Under the pieces are notes generated by a model. That model was not told the DNA's origin and made no database searches. It was given only the letters and a program-made list of their open reading frames with translations. The position numbers and the translations under genes were made by a program. A stretch of DNA of 64,000 nt, from IMG/VR virus record IMGVR_UViG_3300050821_001428, positions 62,001 to 126,000 of that record; one strand, written 5' to 3'. The DNA comes from a virus. The first letter of the stretch is position 1. The number at the start of each line of letters is the position of its first letter. Positions 60,260-64,000 of this stretch are shown in pieces.

Positions 60260-63187
60260 AGATTCTCCTAAATGATTATGATTGTGATTGCGTTGTGCAG
60301 TTGCCATTAGACGTTGTGCAGTCAGCATTGCTGAGGTAATAGGCGTTCTCTGATCATTCAGAATAACCTGATTACTTGGTTGATTGGTTACAATAGTATT
60401 AGGCTGCAAAACAGGGTTTTCAACCTTGTTAATTCTTGCAGCGGTCTTTTCTGTTACTAATGGAGTCCAACTCATTCTATTATTTACATTGGCGGTGGGT
60501 TGCTGTTTATTAGGCATTTGTCCGATTGGTGCCTGAGTTTGTGGACCAGCAGCAGTTTCTTCTTGAGTCTTCATCTCGTCACGAATTTGTTGTGCCTTTT
60601 GTAGATCGGGGTTGTCAAAATCCTTAGGACTTTGGACAAACCCACACACATCACAAGTTTCACCTTCCATTTGCGCCCCACAATTATGCACTAAAGCGCC
60701 CTCTACAACATATGTATGATCTACATCAACCTCTAGATTGTAAACATATCCATCATATGGTATTTCTTGAATCGAAGAAATCTTAGAAAGATTATATCCG
60801 CCAAATGCCCATTTGTTTTTGCCATACTTGGTTGAATAATCACAATTTGGATTAACTTTATAAGCATTTTCTACCTGATACGTTATCTTTTTATTCAATG
60901 GGTATGTGGTAGTAATTGAAGGCTTATAACAATTAATACGATTACCATACTCTGCCACTTGTAGAGCTAATGTTCTTGATGTCTGCTTAAGGTTACCCTT
61001 TTTATCATGGCCATCTCCATTTAATACTCCTTCAATAATATATTGAATTTTATTATCAGGTAAGAGCATTAATTCAGCCGGTATGATCTTATTATGAGAA
61101 TGTTTACCAATCCAAGCAGGGAACCACCTAGCCAACACAGTGCTACCTACTACTACCCATATACTATTAGGCTTATTAGGAACGGTGTAGAGCGTAGGAT
61201 GATATCCTAATTCAGTAAATATCCTTATTAGACGATCTTGATATTCTGTTTCCTTACGATGTAAAGCGAAATTAATCTCTCGTTTATTATTGCTACCCTC
61301 GGCTATATACATACCAATAGCCCATAAGAAATCTGGAGTTAATTCAAACTCGGTTGGTCCTAAAGTACGAGATCCAGATTTAATACCGATTTTACCTCGA
61401 TAAATTTGACTTGCTATATGGCGCGAAACACCCGTAAGTTCCCCGATACGTTTCCATCCCAAATGATCTACCTCACGCAACATCTTAATTTGAGGCTTGA
61501 TATCAGAATAATCTACATATTCGTTACCCCTAAATTGCTCCGGTACAGATACAGTTGTGATATCACGAACAATGCTAGGACCAACATGCACCAAATAATT
61601 CTGATTTGTTAAAGACGATGCAGACTGGAAATGTAAATGATGATTTTCTTCAAATGACTGTGATTTGTCGCAGACGCCGGGGGCGCACTTTTGATGATGA
61701 TCACCTGTTTGAGCAAGAGTATAAAATGGGTGATCAGGAGTAGCAATAACAGGTTGAGTAAATAAGCCAGAATCAATTTTGATGGCATTACCCGTAAATT
61801 TATTCTCCATCACATTGAGGACGGGATGGAAATGACCATCTCCGGTTAATACCTTGGTACCCATCTTAATCATCTCAATAGGTTCATACCCATTTTCAGT
61901 GCGTACCAATGTACCGGGTGCAAAGCAAATAGGACAGATATGTTCATCTCTCAATGTGTCGATATCGTCTGGGGCATGTACCTTCATTGACTGTGGAAGC
62001 TCGTTTTCGGAAGTATGTACGTGTGACCAACGAGGGTCATTCTGAGTGACTTGATTAGGAATCGCTTCAGGACCACCATGTAGTTCCTGATCGTAGATAC
62101 CACCGGGAGGGGTTGGACGTGCAGGAGATGGAGAACCAATCGGTAATCCATTTTCATCTACTTCTTCATTCTGCTTCATGAAGTATGGTAGCTGAACGCC
62201 CTGTTCGTCCAAATGAGGAACACCTTGATTATACTGGCCATAACTCGGATCTTCAAACTCCTGATATGTCCCGTCAATACCTTGTGTATGTGGGGCAAAT
62301 TTGTCACGGTCGTCAGGATGTATGATCCCTGGACCATTCGGATCATATTGACCCTCAGCTACAGGATTATAATAGTTATTATCCCATCTACCACCATCTC
62401 GACCCGAAGCAATAATTTCCTTAGTTAAAGCTGTCTCGTCTGCTGGATTAAAGACACCGGAGATTTCAAAAAATTGAACACCACCAACATTTTCATAACT
62501 CTTCTTTTTGATCTTCTGACCAGAAGCGGTCTTATAATCATGTTCATGACCCTTAAGCTTCACATGTGAGCAGAATTCAGCAGCAGTATGCGCTTTATTG
62601 CCACAATGTGAACATGTAGAGAATTCACAATTACAACCCATAGAGAAACCGTCAATATGACCTAGCTTTACTGCATTAGCAAACTTAGGATAGCTCTTGG
62701 CATCAATCTCTAGCAGTAATTCAATCTCACAAGCAGGTAGATGTGAAGAATCTACTTCTCTAGATGACCAATATGGATCAAGGTCGGCCGTTTTAGCATC
62801 TAAGACACGGAACTTAGAATCAACAATCATACCTCTAGTCTTCTTTGGATCACCGTTATTGTGATCGACAAAGATAGGCTTATTCATAAAGGTAGCAAAG
62901 CCATACTTCTGATTACCGTTAGAAGCTTCTAGTGTGAAACCGTCTGTCGAATGGTGCTTTGCTAGAATGTCAGGAGATCCAGCTAACTCTACCGTAGGCC
63001 AGCCGTCATGATTCTGATTTATGCGCGAACTGATAGAACGGATTCTTACATACAGAAAATCATCGTCTGTACGGAAGTCGTTATATTCCGACATCTTATT
63101 TAGGGAAGCGGTGTAGATGCGATCCTTAGATCCCTTGAGGTCTAAAACGTCGGCAATCTCGGCTGATGCATATTTGGTCAGGCTCAT
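59219..63187 (-). CDS. Prohead protease-scaffold protein interrupted by an intein
   Basis: A 1322-residue frame; 907 residues after intein removal. Residues 1-255 resemble prohead proteases: IFVDHNNGDPKKTRGMIVDS with candidate catalytic H109, LGHIDGFSMGC with S182 (G-x-S-x-G), and FFEISGVFNPADETA. A cysteine cluster (NCEFSTCSHCGNKA, FCSHVKLKGHEH) is inserted near 185-215. Residues ~415-420 plus 836 onward form a zinc ribbon (CPI|CGAQ...CDVCG) split by the intein (421-835). The last ~480 residues are low complexity and scaffold-like. The protease matures the head and likely removes the scaffold. Gene order (protease-scaffold, decoration, capsid) agrees. Confidence 0.8.
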   Translation of the reverse strand: MSLTKYASAEIADVLDLKGSKDRIYTASLNKMSEYNDFRTDDDFLYVRIRSISSRINQNHDGWPTVELAGSPDILAKHHSTDGFTLEASNGNQKYGFATFMNKPIFVDHNNGDPKKTRGMIVDSKFRVLDAKTADLDPYWSSREVDSSHLPACEIELLLEIDAKSYPKFANAVKLGHIDGFSMGCNCEFSTCSHCGNKAHTAAEFCSHVKLKGHEHDYKTASGQKIKKKSYENVGGVQFFEISGVFNPADETALTKEIIASGRDGGRWDNNYYNPVAEGQYDPNGPGIIHPDDRDKFAPHTQGIDGTYQEFEDPSYGQYNQGVPHLDEQGVQLPYFMKQNEEVDENGLPIGSPSPARPTPPGGIYDQELHGGPEAIPNQVTQNDPRWSHVHTSENELPQSMKVHAPDDIDTLRDEHICPICFAPGTLVRTENGYEPIEMIKMGTKVLTGDGHFHPVLNVMENKFTGNAIKIDSGLFTQPVIATPDHPFYTLAQTGDHHQKCAPGVCDKSQSFEENHHLHFQSASSLTNQNYLVHVGPSIVRDITTVSVPEQFRGNEYVDYSDIKPQIKMLREVDHLGWKRIGELTGVSRHIASQIYRGKIGIKSGSRTLGPTEFELTPDFLWAIGMYIAEGSNNKREINFALHRKETEYQDRLIRIFTELGYHPTLYTVPNKPNSIWVVVGSTVLARWFPAWIGKHSHNKIIPAELMLLPDNKIQYIIEGVLNGDGHDKKGNLKQTSRTLALQVAEYGNRINCYKPSITTTYPLNKKITYQVENAYKVNPNCDYSTKYGKNKWAFGGYNLSKISSIQEIPYDGYVYNLEVDVDHTYVVEGALVHNCGAQMEGETCDVCGFVQSPKDFDNPDLQKAQQIRDEMKTQEETAAGPQTQAPIGQMPNKQQPTANVNNRMSWTPLVTEKTAARINKVENPVLQPNTIVTNQPSNQVILNDQRTPITSAMLTAQRLMATAQRNHNHNHLGESMSNTKIADGATPPDGTSAKERIDVVGVGGFDEASNEAASTAQKQIDVTGIGGTGVEGVEPDKTETLTTADPKSDDSGFNTDKTTEDSGPTKTFGDSDGTAKGITDPVTSDPFPATEDGVKAANAYYAAVKQAQDAYAQARYSYDDNTLEQNEQQGNKPVAQGGSAVQGVQPTDSVATDSYKRVNLLEHQTTPANNSGPTTTWSGTDGNGVLKQQDPTTKDKMEFGGVPTPDVKLHTGSVRISSIKLAELEIELGLSPVDAKFNRIATLDNTDETVVLAQIESLSKVKTAGLAKIAQHRTAGLTKVPSMFGKFSSAPNGFTRVANDHTAASNAPMDDYVLDSAIFGR
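60683..61927 (-). other. Intein with LAGLIDADG homing endonuclease (415 aa)
   Basis: Splicing blocks are all visible. The first residue is C421 in CFAPGTLVRTENGYEPI (block A), with TPDHPFYTL as block B. A homing-endonuclease region has two LAGLIDADG-type helices (LWAIGMYIAEGSN and YIIEGVLNGDG) and an HTH between (IGELTGVSRHIASQIYRG). Block F is VYNLEVDVDHTYVVEGA, and block G is ALVHN followed by extein C836. Removal joins CPI to CGAQMEGE and rebuilds a zinc ribbon. Length is typical of a full-size class 1 intein. Nothing in the catalytic residues looks broken, so it is probably active. Confidence 0.93.
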
Positions 63188-63254
63188 TTATCTATTACCT
63201 TTACTACGAATGCATTGTTTTAAAGCCATATCGTATATTAATATGAAGGAAATC

Positions 63255-63437
63255 CTAGTTATCTTCTAAAAGATTAACTAGGACTGCCTCCTGATCATAA
63301 GTTATGCTTTTGAGTAAGGAAATAGCAGAACGCTCTTGACGTTCGTCAAGGCCCATAGCCTCGATCGCGCCAGCTAACCGACCGCGCAAGCGATTCATGC
63401 TATTATGTATCTCCTGCTCAAGCTCTTCGGAAGGCAT
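63255..63437 (-). CDS. Small helical protein (60 aa)
   Basis: A short gene just upstream of the protease gene, reading PSEELEQEIHNSMNRLRGRL, then GLDERQERSAISLLKSITYD and EAVLVNLLEDN, an all-helical small protein. It has a GAGGG ribosome site (minus strand) ahead of its ATG and lies 10 bp after the preceding stop. Probably head-assembly related by position; no family recognised. Confidence 0.6.
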   Translation of the reverse strand: MPSEELEQEIHNSMNRLRGRLAGAIEAMGLDERQERSAISLLKSITYDQEAVLVNLLEDN

Positions 63438-63447
63438 ATTACCCTCT

Positions 63448-64000
63448 TTAGTGCATTGAAATTACAGCACGCGCTATGCGCTCACCGGCTGGGTCAATAG
63501 CTTCTTCAAGCTGTGCTACTCGATATCCGCCACCAAGCTCGTTAGTTAAGGATACAAGCTCCGCATGAACATCACTAATTGGACGATTACCAATATGCTG
63601 TTCTGTAGGAATAGAAGCAACCTTACCTGCGACATGCTTCCATGGATGATTTTCACGTACATGGGAGAATGCAGGCGCTCCAATTGGAGTGCCGCCAGGA
63701 GGAACCTCGCCAGGCTTCAAAGCCTTTTCGTGGATAATGTGCTGATCGCCAGGGGCACCATGAGCGGAGCCACCATCTGGGCCAGCCGATCCACCAATGC
63801 CAGGAGGCGGTGGTGGAACGTTATCAGGACCACCGGGACCGAGAGGGGGCATACCGCCACTCGGGTCAGATGGGTCACCGCCAAGAGCATCTGATGGATT
63901 AGGAATACCAAGACCCTGGAAGAGAGCATCAAGCATTTGAATAATCTGCTCTTCCTTACCGCCCTTGCCATCCTTACCCTTAGATTTGTCACCCTCAGAG
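63448..64000 (-). CDS. C-terminal part of a protein with Pro/Gly-rich linker (5' end outside window)
   Basis: The frame is open to the right end of the window; upstream of the ATG at 63936 it continues SEGDKSKGKDGKGGKEEQII, so that ATG is probably internal and the gene is truncated. The visible ~183 residues hold a lysine/glycine-rich stretch, a long proline/glycine-rich linker (MPPLGPGGPDNVPPPPPGIG), then a helical end (GYRVAQLEEAIDPAGERIAR). In this gene order a portal or neighbouring head protein is expected here, and portals of large phages may have such disordered tails, but nothing proves it. Confidence 0.5.
   Translation of the reverse strand, partial: SEGDKSKGKDGKGGKEEQIIQMLDALFQGLGIPNPSDALGGDPSDPSGGMPPLGPGGPDNVPPPPPGIGGSAGPDGGSAHGAPGDQHIIHEKALKPGEVPPGGTPIGAPAFSHVRENHPWKHVAGKVASIPTEQHIGNRPISDVHAELVSLTNELGGGYRVAQLEEAIDPAGERIARAVISMH

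Noticed and set aside
63936-63992. ATG 63936 as the true start of the last minus-strand gene
   Set aside because: The frame stays open to the window edge with plausible lysine/glycine-rich sequence, so the gene most likely begins outside.

Overview
The window is a 64 kb piece of a large, lytic-type, contractile-tailed (myovirus) bacteriophage genome with a base composition I estimate by eye at low-to-mid 40s % GC. No bacterial chromosomal genes, rRNA or tRNA genes, CRISPR arrays, insertion sequences or integrase were seen. Three weak hints point to an actinobacterial host. Tail-tip proteins carry the YFDGD...W type motif that I associate with actinophage minor tail proteins. Some genes have a -10 box placed so that the transcript would begin at the ATG (leaderless). 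Two blocks of the big tail fibre are strongly GC-rich, as if acquired from a high-GC genome. Both ends of the window cut a gene.

Layout. (1) 1-14,044, plus strand: replication and recombination. DnaB-like helicase (end only), primase, a probable ssDNA-binding protein, RNase H, a DnaE-type DNA polymerase, RecA-like recombinase, a small PD-(D/E)XK resolvase-like protein, a RecB/Cas4-like exonuclease, a deoxyribosyltransferase-like protein, endonuclease VII, a sigma-region-4-like protein, two zinc/HTH proteins and a SNF2-type helicase. (2) 14,041-39,586, minus strand, read right to left: neck, tail terminator, sheath, tube, tail chaperones with a -1 frameshift, tape measure, hub with two cell-wall hydrolase domains, gp25-like and J-like baseplate proteins, gpI-like protein, and three large appendage proteins. 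(3) 39,677-41,095, plus: a small cassette with a metallophosphoesterase and a two-helix membrane peptide. (4) 41,087-50,650, minus: fibre locus with a 1775-residue collagen-like/beta-helix fibre, a glycosyltransferase and accessory structural proteins. (5) 50,807-57,225, plus: two cysteine-peptidase-fold proteins (endolysin candidates), a MoxR AAA+ / VWA-metallopeptidase pair, an HNH protein, and an HNH protein fused to a Mom-like DNA-modification domain. (6) 57,279-64,000, minus: major capsid protein, decoration protein, and an intein-containing prohead protease-scaffold fusion, then the end of an unidentified upstream protein.

How it fits together. The plus-strand left arm makes and processes concatemeric DNA, and the minus-strand blocks build the virion. 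The plus-strand cassettes between structural blocks look like lysis, host-takeover or anti-restriction cargo, each with its own promoter. A recurring extended -10 box (TGnTAnAnT type) precedes several plus-strand units, and strong hairpin terminators separate several blocks.

Most notable items: the HNH-Mom fusion at 55,777-57,225; a LAGLIDADG intein placed inside the zinc ribbon of the prohead protease, with a well-formed internal start for a separate scaffold protein downstream in the same frame; tandem slippery heptamers in the tail chaperone gene; a plus-strand membrane-protein gene lying antisense to the end of that frameshift product; and GC-rich transferred-looking segments in the fibre.
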